The translations under genes and the position numbers were made by a program. The notes below the pieces were generated by a model. It made no database searches. It had not been told where the DNA came from and was given only the letters and a program-made list of their open reading frames with translations. Of a stretch of 64,000 nt of DNA, positions 1-12,790 are shown one piece after another (within the stretch, counting starts at the first letter, position 1; every line of letters starts with the position of its first letter). This DNA comes from Bursaphelenchus xylophilus (lineage: Eukaryota; Nematoda; Chromadorea; Rhabditida; Aphelenchoididae), in the NCBI GenBank assembly GCA_904066235.2, contig CAJFCV020000003.1:2170001-2234000 (forward strand). Reading direction: 5' to 3'.

Positions 1-33
1 TACTCAAAATCCAAAAACGAAAACTAAACTTAC

Positions 34-1360
34 ATCATGGGGGCCATTGCCGAGCGAATTAAATGTTTTCCGGCTTGGTATGTCAAGTATCCAGCGGCAG
101 CACCAACAATCATGTTCTTGAAGGTATCCGACCTGCTTCTTGAACCCAATCCCGAACCGGAACGCCATCTAAAAGAGAATATATGTTATAAATCACACCA
201 TTAGTATCTTAGAAAGCAACATTATCATTTCCGCAAACTTTACGGCAACTTTCAACTTCAAGCTAGGGCGCAGCTTGCCAAAGACAAAACTTCTCAAAAG
301 TCCGCCGAAACCTTGGACAAATGTAATTGCAAGTTGCCTAAAGACAGAAACAACAAAAATAAAAAGAAACATACGTGGAAGTAACCGGCTGTCGATAGTT
401 GTGTTGCTTATTCGACGATCCGAATCCACCAAAAATCCCGCCCTTGTTCCTTTGATTATTCGTGTTGGATCCACTGCTGAACATTCCACCTCCGGTGTTG
501 TGCGTGCCATGACTGGGACGCGATTGGCCTGAGGAGCTTCGCGATCCACCAAAGATTCCACCACCGCCGCCGGTACGGCCTCGGCCAAACCCACCTAAAG
601 AATGAGGGTAAAATACGGCGTCTTCCTAGTTTAATCAGAAAAGAATAGTAAGGCAAAACTATTCAAATATTAATTTCAGACCTCTTAGTTTTTCGAATTT
701 ATCTGATGTTAGCCCCGGACAAATTTGATGCCCTGGCAGCTGCGGCTTTGTAAAACCCAATTTTCCATCATTATCTGATTCTCATTGTCATACTACCACT
801 AAATTTCAAAAAAATTTCAGAAACGGCGTAATTTGCAATAAAATTTATGTTGTACTTGACACCTAAAAAAGTTTGGCTAAAACCCAATCTTAGAGGCTTT
901 TCTTTCGAATGAAACAAACTCTGCAAGCAAGAGGATGATCTCAGCTTGCTCCAAAATGTAAAAGCATGCCTATATCTCAAAAATCAAATTAACAACAGCC
1001 GTTTTTATATTACACTACGCATTCAAGAAGTTTCTCAAAGTTTCTCCACTTTAAATCCTTTCATAGCCTTAAATCCTGATAAAATACGTCAATCGCGGGG
1101 TTTGACACCCTTTCTACATTATTCACCATCACTTTCCAACATTTTTTATATTATACTAGACATCAGGCGTCTTTTCATCCATAAATCCTCAATTTCTGCC
1201 TAAACCAGCAACAAAAAAAGTCTAGAAGCATACCTGAAGATCTGCCGGCGCTGGAGCCTCGTCCAAATCCGCCTCCGCCGCCTCTTCGACTGTTTATGGG
1301 CTCGATGAGCAAGGCCAGAACCACCAGGAGGACCACAAATTTCCTGCGGGACCAATTCAT
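34..1360 (-). CDS. Gly-rich secreted/membrane protein related to the CX-module gene next door (partial, runs off the left edge)
   Basis: Three exons are readable: 1234-1360, 375-594 and 34-168; the gene continues past base 1. The first exon encodes a signal peptide (MNWSRRKFVVLLVVLALL) followed by an Arg/Gly-rich stretch. The second is a Gly/Ser/Asn-rich linker, and the third ends with a hydrophobic GAAAGYLTYQAGK segment. Phases join as 1 then 2, with donors GT and acceptors TTTAG. This signal peptide, Gly-rich linker, then small-residue segment ending in AGKxxIRSA matches the order in the gene at 5899-10212, so the two look like tandem paralogues; the CX cysteines of this copy would lie to the left of the window. 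An ORF between exons 2 and 3 (244-337) breaks the phase and I treat it as intron. Function is unknown. The product is inferred to be secreted or membrane-anchored. Confidence 0.7.
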
Positions 1361-2744
1361 GGTCTAAAACACGTCAGACTAATGAAAAATGCCGATTGAC
1401 ACGCATTAGTGGGGTCATGTGAGCGAGAATTTCGCAAAAAACGAAGGCCAAAAATTGTTTTCGGCCAAAAAGGGGGGTTGTTGCGGAATGCCAAGAACTT
1501 GGATTTAATGCCAATTTTGCGGGAAATTTGAGTGCCGACGTACAAAATAAGAGGTAAAGGGACAGTTTTTGGTGAAATTATAGTCTAGAAGCACTTTTTA
1601 ACTACTTTTTAACCCTTAGTTTATTTAAAAATCCAAAAATTTGGGAGAAAACGCCCATTTTTTGATGAATAAGGTCAATAAATAGCAAGTACAACATAAA
1701 TTAAGGCTTGAAATTGCAACCAGACCCAATGACAATAATTTTAATGCATTTTACATCCCATTTTACAATCCAATCATCACATTAATTTTCAAACACACTA
1801 ATTATATTTCAAAAAACCAATTTCCCCTGAGGCAGAAAATGAAAAATCGTCTCAAAACTCCTCTCTTATCATTGTTTATGAAGCGGAAAGTCTGTTGACG
1901 ACAATCAGTTGATCATTTGATATAAACAAAGCTCTTGAAAGTCGATGGCGGAAGGAAAGCCCCCATTTTTTCATAAAAACCACCTGTTTTTTAACGATTT
2001 CTAATGAGATGCGTCATCCCTAGGTCATAAAGAAGAGACTGAAATAAGAATAGTAACAGAGGTTTTTATGAACGGGTCTGATTTTTGAAACTTTCCGATT
2101 AGTCATCATATTTTAGTAGATATAGGTGAAAAATTGATATTTTTAGTGTCTGAACTGATGAGAATTGATGTCAAAATTAAAATACAAGCATTACTTGAAA
2201 TAAAAAAGCATAAACGATCAAAAAATTGGCCACAGAAGATAAGTTATATCCATTTTTCCAAAAAAATCCCGTTTTTGATGACTAAAATCGCTTAAAACTT
2301 GAAAATTTTTCTTTCTTCAGGTCAAAAAAATAAAATCGAAGCGACGTAAATGTTCTTTGTTCTATTTTCAACCCACTTGTAATTGGATTTACATCAAAAA
2401 ATTCCTTTATTTCACTCAAAAAACGGTCAAAACTGAAGATTTTTCACGAGATTGTCTAAAATGTTAAGAAAAAGTTAAAGTACCGTATTTTAAACTGTAT
2501 AAAAGTGAATATTACTAAATTTACGGAATTTAGAGACGCAAAAAATATCTGGATACGCTTTTATTCCAATGAGATTCCGTCAAAACTAATAAAGCTACGA
2601 AAAAATGGCTCAATAATCGAATAAACGCGAATTTCGGCCCATATTTTTAACTCGAAATGGCATACAATATCGGCTATCGCATGTTTACACAGCCCTAATA
2701 ATAGCCAGAAAGTCTATCGAATTTTTTTCGAGGTTTAAAAAAAT
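1361..2744. other. Intergenic AT-rich DNA, no gene seen
   Basis: About 1.4 kb upstream of the first gene. No open frame here has coding character, splice continuity or a recognisable domain. The first 150 bases presumably hold the promoter of the minus-strand gene that starts at 1360; I see no clear TATA box or other named site. Confidence 0.5.
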
Positions 2745-3318
2745 ATATTTTTTGCACTGTGCGTGATTTTTTTTTGGAAAAAATTTGCACTGTGCGGAAT
2801 TTTTTGAAAATTTTTTGCACTGTGCGGAATGTTTTGAAAAATTTTTTTTTGCACTGTGCGGAATTTTTTGAAATTGTTTCGCACTGTGCGGAACTTATTA
2901 AAAGAATTTTTTTTGCACTGTGCGAAATTTTTGAGTTTTTTTTTTGCACCGTGCGGACTTTTTTTAAAAAAAGTTTTTGTTGCACTGTGCGTAATTTTTT
3001 TGGTAAAAAATTTGCAATGTGCGGAATTTTTTGAAAATTTTTTGCACTGTGCGGAATGTTTTGAAAAATTTTTTGCACCGTGCGAAATGTTTGAAAAAGT
3101 TTTTTTTGCACCGTGCGGACTTTTTTAAAAAAAATTTATTGCACTGTGCGAAATTTTTGAAAAAATGTCTTGCACGGTGCGAAAGTTTTTGGATTTTTTT
3201 GCACTGTGCGCAAATATCTGGTAAGTTTTTTTGCACCGTGCGGAATCCTTTGAAAAAAAATTTTGTTTGCACTGTGTGGTATTTTCTGAAAAAAATATTT
3301 TGCACGGTGCGGCGGCTA
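2745..3318. repeat. Minisatellite of ~30 bp units with a GCACTGTGCG core
   Basis: About eighteen head-to-tail units, each a T-rich run, then GCACTGTGCG or GCACCGTGCG, then AATTTTTTGAAAA. The core GCACNGTGC is itself a small inverted repeat. Unit length varies from about 28 to 36 bases through changes in the T and A runs. The array produces long false open frames on both strands (for example 2695-3111 and 3019-3327) which are repeat translations, not genes. Confidence 0.9.
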
Positions 3319-3772
3319 AAAAATTAGTTTAAAAATAAAACAAACGTGCTAAAATACGACAGAAAAAATTAATTAAAATTATTCTCAACCCTTTGACAAG
3401 CTATAAATTTCAACAAAAATTGTTCTTCATCAAAAATTTTCTAATTCCCAAACAAAATAAACCAAAATCCATTCGGAATTGAAGTGTAATGTGCATAAGA
3501 GGTCGAAGGCGCTCCGAAAAATTGGAGAAAGCAAAAATTTTCGGTCCAGAAAATAAGAAAATGGGGCCAGACTTCGTTTCTTTCGAAGCCAAAAAAACGG
3601 CCGAAAACAACACATGGCCGTTCACGAAAAGAGAAAAGGTCGAAAGTTATCCGAAACGACAAGAAATGTGTTCCGGGATCGAAATTGGGTCCATTAACGG
3701 GGTCGGCTTTCAACATATTATACTTGATATTCGATATACAAAATTTTGACAAAAATAAAAAAAAATTTTTTG

Positions 3773-4905
3773 ACATTACAGTAATCTCTAGGGGGAAAAA
3801 TGGAATATTACAGAGAAAAAAAAAAATTGGAAAGACTTTTAGAGCAGTTCTGACCTTGTTTTAGACAAAAAAATATCTAAAAAAAATTCAAATTTTTAAT
3901 TTTTTTTTTTTTTGTAAAACCGTATTTTACACATTCAAAATTAGTTAAATAAAAATTATTTGAGGTTACAGGTGCTTTTTCACCCATTCTCGACCTTATT
4001 TTAGATATAAATTATTCAATTTTTAAAAATTTTTTAAAAAAAATTTGAGAAAAAGTGATGTTACAGTAATCTGTAGGGATAAAAATTGAATTTTAGAGGG
4101 AGAAAAAGAGATTGGAAAGACTTTTAGAGCAGTTCTGACCTTGTTTTAGACAAAAAATTTTTTAAAAAAAATTTCAAATTTTTTAATGTTTTTCTTCGTA
4201 AAACCGTATTTTACAGTTTCATAATTAATTAAATAAAATTTATTTGAGGTTACAGGTGCTTTTTTACCCATTCCCGACCTTATTTTAGACATTAGTTTTT
4301 CAATTTCAAAAAAATTTTTTTCAATTTTTTGAGAAAAAGTGATGTTACAGTAATCTGTAGGGATAAAAATTGAATTTTAGAGGGAGAAAAAGAGATTGAA
4401 AAGACTTTTAGAACACTTCTGACCTTGTTTTAGACAAAAAATTATTTAAAAAAAAATTTCAAATTTTTTAATTTTTTCTTCGTAAAACCGTATTTTACAG
4501 TTTCATAATTAATTAAATAAAATTTATTTGAGGTTACAGGTGCTTTTTTACCCATTCCCGACCTTATTTTAGATATAAATTATTAAACTTTTCAAAATTT
4601 TTTAAAAAATTTTTGAGAAAAAGTGATGTTACAGTAATCTGTAGGGGAAAAATGGAATATTAAAGGGAGAAAAAGAGATTAGAAAGATTTTTAGGGCAGT
4701 TCTGACCTTGTTCTAGACAAAAAAATTATTTAAAAAAATTTCAAATTTTTTTAAATTTTTAAATTTTTTTCTTCGTAAAACCGTATTTTACACATTCAAA
4801 ATTAATTAAATAAAATTTATTTGAGGTTACAGGCGTTTTTCACCCATTACCGACCTTATTTTAGACATTAGTTTTTCAATTCCCAAAAATTTTTTATTCG
4901 TATTT
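3773..4905. repeat. Four-copy tandem repeat, unit about 283 bp
   Basis: The landmark TTACAGTAATCT recurs near 3776, 4067, 4344 and 4626, giving units of roughly 280-290 bases. Each unit also contains GTTTTAGACAAAAAA, a CGTATTTTACA stretch, and ACCTTATTTTAGA. Copies are similar but not identical, so this is an older local duplication series. No open frame spans it. Confidence 0.85.
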
Positions 4906-5898
4906 TAGGTCTCAAAAATGATAGATTTCAGATGTACAAATTTCGTACATGTCATTTATTTTAATTTGTTGTGCTTTTCCACCACTGCACTCTTTTAAAA
5001 CCCTCAAAACCAGACGAAAAAACAAGAAAATTGTGGTTTTCAGACGACTTTCGTTCGAAAAAACAAGACCAGGTGTGATACGCCGTCAAAAAACAAAATA
5101 AAATGCAATAGCCTTCAATATTCTTAGATTCTAAATACTCACAACTCCAAAAAATTCAAAAATAATCAAAAAAAATTATTTTTTATTCAAAAAAAAATAA
5201 AAAACTTTCAAAAATTCGAGTGAAAATACCAAAAATACAATACGAAATACCCATTTTCATGTGTTCTACAGGAGGAAAATCAAAATTTCATTCAAAAATC
5301 ATCGAATCTTTCTGTGAAAAATGCGAAAAATCCAAAAAAATTTTGAAAAAATTTCAATTTTTGACTAAAATAATATAAAAATCGAAGGGGAAATAGATAA
5401 TATCGGATGTGTAAGACAAATATGTGAGTATATACAGCTATGGCTGCTGAGGGGGGTCTACAATTTCTGGAGGAAGCGATCGGAAAGACCTGTATAGCCG
5501 ATTTGGACTTGGGAATTGGCAAAATTCGCGGAAAATTCGGGGTTTTTCGTATTTTAGAAAATTTCTAAACAGCTGAATTTTACATTCTACAAAAATTCAC
5601 ACCTTATTCTTCTATATTCCAACTAAAAAACCACTAAGTTTCATCAAAAAATCAAAAAATTTTTTATTTTTTCAAAAGTTGGTGACCTAGTGTAATATAA
5701 TTGCAAATTTAACCCCAAAAAAGACCAAATACTCTAAAAATTTTCCTAAAAATCAAAAATTCAGCTTATAATCTTCTAAAATACGTTAAAATCCCACCAA
5801 ATTTCCCGCATTTACCCCACAAAATTTCAAAACTAAAAAAAATCATCACAAAAATACAACAACACGCTTCAGTCTCAAAAAACTAGAGGAATACAGGC
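4906..5898. other. AT-rich spacer, no gene seen
   Basis: This separates the 283-bp tandem repeat from the 3' end of the CX-module gene. The only long frame (5292-5522, minus) has no domain or splice support. A copy of the recurrent CTAGTGTAATATAA motif lies near 5690. Presumed 3' flank of the minus-strand gene that ends at 5899. Confidence 0.4.
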
Positions 5899-8800
5899 TT
5901 AGAACTGTTGATGATGGGGGTATTGAGGGTATCCTTGGGGTGGTTGTGGCTGGGCGGGGTAGTAGCCTCCTTGTTGTGGGTATTGAGGGGGTGGTGGGTA
6001 GTTCTGTTGTGGTGGATATGGGCCCATTGGATAGGCGTTACCTGCAAAAAGTACAATTTTTTGACGTGAAAAGGAGTATAAATGGCATTGCAGTCCTTTT
6101 GGAACTCAAAGAACGCCAAAATTCACAGTTTTCGACCTTATTTTAGAGATCAGTACCTAGTGTAATATCAAAATTGCTATTTAATTGGCCAAAAATTTTT
6201 AATATGCATTGTAAAAACATTTTCCGGCATATTCAGAGCATTTCCCACAAAAATTACCTATCTGGTTTGACTGCTTCTTCACTTTTTATATTACACTAGA
6301 CCTGATCAAGTGTAATATAAAAACACATCAACAAATCCCCCAATTTACTCAAATCAGGTCACAAATGTCCCAAAACTTCATAAAACCCTCATTTCCATCA
6401 ACAATTAGCACAATCACATCAAAAATTCCAAATTTTCTATATTACACTAGACCTATTGATGAAAAAATCCAAATTTGACCTCAAAATCCCCTTCAAATCT
6501 CCCCGAAACCTTCAAAAATCGCTAACCTTGTCCATTTCCATCATATTTAGTGCCATCGTCGTAATAATTGTCCTCTCGGCGCTTCGGTATTAGGCATTCA
6601 ATGGATTCGCGGCAGAACTTGTAGACCAGGAAACAGCAGCAGCAGGAGAGGATCAGTAGAATAAGGAGAATACTAAAGCACTGGAAATAATCGAGCAATA
6701 GTCTCGGGGGTTGTGCGGAATTAGTGCGGGAGGGAAATTTTTTGTTATCTTACACACAACACAACACATTACATACACATGTCCAATACAACAAAAAATT
6801 TCGAATTTGGCTTTAAAATCGACTAAATCAATGTAAAATAGGCATAAAATTGTTTACAACATATAAATTCTTCCAAAAATTCAAAAAATCTCATTTTCAA
6901 AAATCGACCGGTCGATTTCCAAAACTCAAAATTTCACCGTCAACGACCACAAAACTGCTGAACAGACACAAACGAATAGCTGTAGCACACAAACACTCAT
7001 TTTGTCACACTCAACTTACCCGAGGATGATTCCGCCGATGCCGGCGCCTCCGCTTTTACCAGTCGGCGCCGCGTTGGGCGCGCCGGCCTGATTCTGCGGC
7101 GCGGGACAACAATCAGTGCCGCAACAAATCTCAGTGGCTTTGCATGACCAGACAACCTCTTTCGGACGGGTTCCGTCTTGGAATTGGATCTGCAAATTCG
7201 GATATTAATTTATATTATACTAGGTGCAAAAGTTTGTTCGAAAATGAAAATTTTTATAGCCGAAATGTATAAAAAAATTTTTTACAGTTCAATAAGACTC
7301 CCTTTACAATTTGAACCCTTTTTCAGCAACTTTCCGGACATTTCAGGTTTTCGTGGTGGGACCCAAAAATTCAAAAAGCAAAGCCACAAAAAACGAGAAA
7401 GTGTATAACAATTCTTTTTTATAGTTCTATAAGGCTTCTTTTACAATTTGAACCCTTTTTCAGCGACTTTCCGGACATTTCAACTTTTCGTGGCGGGACC
7501 CAAAATTCAAAAATCAAAGTCGCATTTTATAAAAAAATATTCTCTCATGTCAAAAACCATCCCATCACAACTCCAAAAAAAAATTTTCCTCACAAATCAA
7601 TCATTTTTTCATCAACCTTTCAACGATATTCCACTAGACCACTTACATTCTGAAGAACCTGTTGCGGAGCCATAGTGGTGGTGACCGGCGCCGCTCCAGC
7701 ATCACCGGCAGCCGGAACCGGAGCCACGGTGGTGGTGGTAGTGGGGGCCGGAGCTTGAGTGGCAATCAACTGTTGCAACGGCATGGCGCACATATTTGCG
7801 TTGCCATTTTGTGGGTGATTTTGACGATCAAAGTAGTAATCACGGCCATCGTGGTTGAATGGAGTCGTGGCTGAACGGATAATCGCTTTTCCGGCCTCGA
7901 ACGCGAGCAATCCACCTGAAAATTGGGGGAAATTAATTAAAATTAGCCTCTTAATATTATCCATGAGATAATTTTTTTGACAAAGCTATATAAATTACAT
8001 AGCTAATGGATCTTCTAGGAGCTTAATTTCCATTATTCACCGACTCTGTGCCTTTAAACACCAAAAATTCATATAAATCGACAAATTTTATATTATCCAT
8101 CATCACAAAAAATTTTGATAAAAATGGCCGAAAGAGGTGGCAAGATAAAATTTAACATGTCAGAAATGGATTCTTCTTTTATAATTGATCTATCTTTTGC
8201 CTTTCCACATGAAGGCTTACAAGAAATATGCTATTTCTTATATTATCCATGACACTTCTCAAATTTTCTTCCTAAAACAAGAAAAAACAAAACCCAAACT
8301 CTTACCGATTGTACCAACAGCAGCTCCAGCCAACGCACTCTTAAATCCACTAGCTCTGGATGGAGATCCCAACGAGTTTCCGGACGTAAAATGCGGTTGA
8401 CTGTTGATGTGTGGCTGTCCTTGGAACCCGGGACCTCCAAATCCGCGAGAACCCCCTTGATTCCACTGTCCTTGGTTCCCTTGGTTGAATGTGGGCTGCT
8501 GAGGATGCGGTTGTTGGAATCCACCGCCTGGACGTTGGAAACCACCACCTTGGTTTGGAGCAAAGCCACCTGAAACAAGATGAAGATACAGGTAAAATAT
8601 AGCGAAGAGAATGATAAATCACATTGCACTGAGTCTAATCATAAAGTGTCTCTCAGAAAATTATATAAAATCAAAGAGAAATTTAGAGATTTACCTGGAA
8701 AATTTTAAAAAAAACTTGGTTTTACTAGGGAAGTGTACATACGAACCCTCACCAAATGATAAGTGACATACGTCATTAAAGAGCCCTTGAAAAATGGTAG

Positions 8801-10212
8801 AAGACACCATTTTCATTTTTTGCAGAATGACTTTCCGCGACGACATACTGTAAATTGTATTATTTTTAGGCCATTTTGCAACAAAAATATTTCTTTCTCT
8901 TGGGCAGGAAAAAATCCTCGAAGAGGGTTGCTTCAATATCAGTCTGTCGGAAAAATAACGGCGGATCGTCGCAGCAAAATGTCTCGCCTCGCCGCTATCG
9001 CGCACCAAATCCCAAGTCGCGGCTTGCAATCGCAAAGCGATGATGAGCGACTCCGAGGCGCGACGATCCGCCGTTTTTTTCCCGACAGACCGATAGTGTA
9101 GTGGTTGCTGAGCAGGCTGATAAGCCAAAGCAAGCCGGGTTCAGTTCCCAGCTTGAGAAAAATCATTTTTGCGTTCTTACAGTTAGGAAAATATTTGCAT
9201 TAAACTTTTACAAACGCTTTAATTTTACTGGAAGACGGCCGGTTACGGTTAAAAACATCAAACTTACATGTTTTTCAACATTAAAAAAAGTGAAAAGTGG
9301 TTTTTCACATTATGGGCATTTAAAACCAGTAAATACCATATGTAAAATGGTCTTACTGGCAAGCGCTAAACTTCATAATGATCCTTATGCCAACCCAGTA
9401 GCATTCCGTACTATTTAGCGTTTTGAAATAACATGTATTATGCCCCACAGCAGATATTGTAACTACTTAAGGGACAAATCAACCGTTTATAATTTTTTGC
9501 CCTGGGGCATTCTGCAAAAAGTGAAAATGGTGTCTTGCACCATTTTTCAAGGGCTTTCCAATGGTGTATAACACTTGCCATTTGGCGAGGGTTCGTTTGT
9601 ACACTTCCCTAGTTAGGTATCAAAAATAATATATTGCTGATATTGGTTGAAAAAGAACCTGGTCAAACCGGAAAACTTCCTTAGAAACCCGCATCAAAGC
9701 ATAACGAACATTTCAATACAAAAAACTTTCCAAGAATTTCAACAATAACTTAGGTTCACCTTAATTTCCTGCTATCCGTAATGATGTTGCACATGGCTAA
9801 AGTTTTGACCAGTTTCTCCGATTTTTTCAAGTAAAACGAACCCAAAACTTCAACTCTACGATAACATATGAAACTCTAGTCCAGATCAAGCAAACATCAC
9901 CGAATTCACTTCCTACTTTAGCCACATATTCACCATTTCTTTTTGGGCATACCCTGCCAAGTATAATATAAAAAATCTTCGAGATTTGAAGTCAAATTTC
10001 GGTATAAAATACTCTTAAGAACTTCACAGACCTCTAAAAACATAAAACAACAAAAGAAAACCCTTACCTCCTCCCGCATTTCCACCAGCAACTCCACCAC
10101 GAGCAGCTCCGCCTCCTCTGCTAATGCTGGCGCCGCCGCCTCGTCTGGCCTCAGCCAATGGTTTTGTAAGTAGTAAAAGGCACAGTAGGACTGCGCTGTA
10201 ACTTCTGTTCAT
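5899..10212 (-). CDS. CX-module membrane protein with Gly-rich ectodomain and Pro/Tyr/Gln-rich tail
   Basis: Six exons in consistent phase: 10068-10212, 8306-8569, 7647-7915, 7020-7189, 6527-6672 and 5899-6041, about 378 residues. Order: signal peptide (MNRSYSAVLLCLLLLTKPLAEA); Gly/Arg- then Gly/Gln/Phe-rich repeat region; GAAVGTIG-AGKAIIRSA segment; the Cys module (NMCAMPLQ ... VVWSCKATEICCGTDCCP), which resembles the nematode CX module; Thr/Pro linker; one membrane helix (ILLILLILSCCCCFLVY); and a Pro/Tyr/Gln-rich cytoplasmic tail. Exon 5 is entered at the TTTAG acceptor, not the CAG eight bases upstream, because only that one keeps the frame open. Intron 1 carries the 8725-9612 transposon. 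A tandem relative lies at 34-1360. The biological role of CX-module proteins is not known to me. Confidence 0.85.
8939..9093. mobile_element. MITE nested in the previous element, TA duplication
   Basis: Near-palindromic 155 bp with ends TCAGTCTGTCGG...CCGACAGACCGA and TA on both sides. Other members of the same family are at 14745-14894, 52726-52879 and 52999-53145. The TA target suggests the Tc1/mariner group, but no transposase is present. Confidence 0.75.
9090..9155 (+). other. tRNA-like segment with pol III A and B boxes (SINE-like)
   Basis: TAGTGTAGTGG (9094-9104) matches an A box and GGGTTCAGTTCCC (9137-9149) a B box, 32 bases apart as in a tRNA. Acceptor and anticodon stems are not convincing, so this is a tRNA-derived relic rather than a tRNA gene. 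It overlaps the right end of the small MITE. Confidence 0.55.
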
Positions 10213-11454
10213 GTTTCAGTGCTCTTCTTGGTCGTTCTCCTTCAAAAACAAGATCGTTATATTATCCATGAAGAATAAAGTGAATTTCGCGCAAAAAGCG
10301 GGGAATCGCGATAAAATACGAAGAGAAGAGAAGAGAGAATGATTGATGCGAGAGAGCGCCGCATTCCTCGGCGAGTTCGATCGAGAAAATCGACAAAAAT
10401 CGACTTGAAACAGAATGCCAAAAAATTTTGAATAAAGTATTTCCCGCCAAAAATAGGCCATACTGATATGATAAAAATAGCTCGTGACGTATTTTACACT
10501 CTAATTAGTATCTCAAATTTCAAGTAATCATCTTTATTTTCGCTATTTCCCAATTTCTTCGCAAATTTTCCGGGCGGGACCAAAAATTTTTAAAAAGAAA
10601 TTCAAAAAAACACTAAAGCACATGGAAAACACCCCCTCAAGCAATCAAAAACACTGTGTTCGTTATGAACATCCCATTCGCTTCCAAGAACATCTCCATT
10701 TTTCATCTCAACGGACCAAATTCCTCGCGGAATAAACAAATATCGGACGCTATAATAAACCTAGAAGAGCAGAAAACAGCGGTAAAAAGAGTGTATAAAG
10801 CGTAAGAGGGGGTTCGGAAGGCGTTTTGAGATGAAATGTATACATTTTGGGCGGAAAAAACAATATTGTTTATTCCGAATGCCATGGATAATATATTCGG
10901 TCATCGTGGAGGGGATGTGGAATATATAATATGATAAATAGATAGTGGATAAGAAACTGTAACCTTAGAGAAATTTTTTGGGATATTGCAGGGTAGAAAT
11001 GATAATTTTTAAGACGATAACTTGATAAAATATTGTTTTTGATGACTAAAATTGCAAAAAACAGTTGTATTTTAGAAATTTGAAGCTAAAACCAGCCGTA
11101 TTTTAGGTGAAAAATGAATAAAAAGGGCTCCTGAAGCTAATTCTAGTCAGTATAATTTTAGAAAAGTCATTAATTTGTAATTTCTCACCTTATTTTAGAC
11201 ATCAGATGACAAAAAATTTATTTTATATTTTAAAGCAGAATCATAATTAAAAACATCCGTATTTTAAAATTCAATTGAACAAAAATACCTCACTCTACAT
11301 TTGCGACATAAACCTCCCTAGCCTCTTCTACCACCACTTATGACCTTATTTTAGGCAGGCTTGCTCATCAAATTTCAACATCTCAAAACTCCTCGCTAAA
11401 ATACGTAAAACCCCCATTTGACACGTCAATTTCCCCCTCGCAGAATCCACATCA

Positions 11455-11645
11455 AACTCCATACAACGAAAGGCTCTCTATTAATATGCAAATGCCCTGC
11501 GGGCAGGATTTCTCTCCATTGGTCGGGCCAGAAATACTCCAAGTTACGTGAGGGATTACCATGGTAACCTGATGTGGAAATTGCCAGGTATTCCCCGAAA
11601 TTACTCTGAAATGTGGTTTGGAGAACAAAACAAGGCGTTTCCAGC
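11455..11645. promoter_or_regulatory. Candidate cis-regulatory block: octamer, CCATTGG and X-box-like palindrome
   Basis: Within about 90 bases lie ATGCAAAT (11486-11493, a perfect POU octamer), the GC palindrome GCCCTGCGGGC (11494-11504), CCATTGG (11516-11522) and ATTACCATGGTAAC (11555-11568), which fits the RFX/DAF-19 X-box consensus. The block is more GC-rich than its surroundings. The nearest gene start is the CX-module gene 1.2 kb away, so a target is not established. Confidence 0.3.
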
Positions 11646-12429
11646 GGTTTCGGAGGCTAGAAATTAGATGTAAATATGATATTGTACTTGATGAAGATGT
11701 TAAAAATAAGCCATTTCTAGGCTTAATTTTATCGATGAAAAGTTTTATAATATTATTACTAAGCCTAATAATCATTTCCACACCACTTTTTACGGCATTT
11801 GGAACTTTTCAAGTTTTCGTGGTGGGACCCAACACTGAAAATATTTAGAAAGGTAATGATTGGTAATACCATTTCTGAGGCCAATAAACATTTCTGCACC
11901 ATTTTTTGCGACATTTGAAACTTTTCAAGTTTTCGTGGCGGGACCCAAAGCCAAAAAAATCAAACGCGTATTTTACCTCAAAAAACGTTCGAAATCAAAA
12001 ATATAGGCGATTTAATAATTACTAAGGCTAATTACAACTTTTTAAACCTAAATTTGCCTACGATTTTGCCACTATATTACACTAGACACCTAAATAATAT
12101 CGTCGCAAAAAGTGAGAAATCAAAAGCTAAAAATCGAATATCACCAAAAGATTTCGGGGTAAACAGATGATCGTAGACGAAGGAAGTTCGATTTTTGCTG
12201 ATGAATTCGCCGATGAATTGGGTCAGTTTAAAAAAGAGTGGGATGGAAAAGGTCGGAGGCGGGGAATTACGGAGAAAAAGGTGTGTAAAGGTGTAGAAAA
12301 ATAACAAAGCCATGAAAAGACCGTAAAAAGGTAGCAAATGGGTTTACAATTCGATTTATGACCAATACTGAAAACAAAATTACAAAAAAATAAAAAAAAT
12401 ACCAAAAAATTTTCAATTGATATTGCTCA

Positions 12430-12790
12430 AAGCGCGATGCTGATATTTTCTTCAAATTTGGCCTGTCAGCTCTTCCAAGGTTATAGATTAACTTCTAAAA
12501 TTTTCAGCTCGCCCATTACAGGCGCAACGGAGATATTGACCCTTCTTTTTTGCGAGAGATCATGCAAAATGAGGAGAGACGGTCAGAGAAAAAATTGTTT
12601 TGGTTGTATCGTTGCGGGTTTCGCTGGGAAAAAATTGATTTTTTGGGGAAAAATTTTACTCTATGCTCTGAAAATACTATCAATTTTTCAAAATAAAAAT
12701 CGAAAAAAAAATTTTTTTTTTCTTTGGAAATTTTTGAGCTAAAAATCTCGGTTATTCCTGCAAAGCGAAAGCTAAAAATTTTTGAACTTA
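12430..12790 (+). repeat. R1 repeat family copy
   Basis: Diagnostic order of the family: GCGCGATGCTSA-type start, ATTTTCTTCAAATTT, CAGCTCGCxxxTxCAGGCGCA, GAGATATTGA, GAGAGATCATGC, GGTCAGAGA, AAAATTGATTTTTTG. The same string of landmarks is found in ten other places in the window. No coding capacity; probably a non-autonomous palindromic DNA element. This copy is diverged and its ends are blurred by A/T runs. Confidence 0.6.

Larger units (their letters stand above)
8725..9612. mobile_element. Non-autonomous DNA transposon, TTA duplication, PIF/Harbinger-like
   Basis: Terminal inverted repeats CTAGGGAAGTGTACA...TGTACACTTCCCTAG are flanked by TTA on both sides (8722-8724 and 9613-9615). The inverted similarity continues inward for about 100 bases (TTGAAAAATGGT / ACCATTTTTCAA). 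A 3-bp TTA duplication fits PIF/Harbinger elements. No transposase frame is visible. The element sits in intron 1 of the CX-module gene and contains a second small element and a tRNA-like segment. Confidence 0.8.

Noticed and set aside
244..337. Possible extra exon in the first gene (LAITFVQGFGG...)
   Set aside because: Including it leaves the next exon out of phase; skipping it restores the frame shared with the neighbouring paralogue.
2695..3327. Overlapping open frames of 90-138 codons on both strands
   Set aside because: They translate the GCACTGTGCG minisatellite; cysteine and Lys/Phe periodicity follows the DNA unit.
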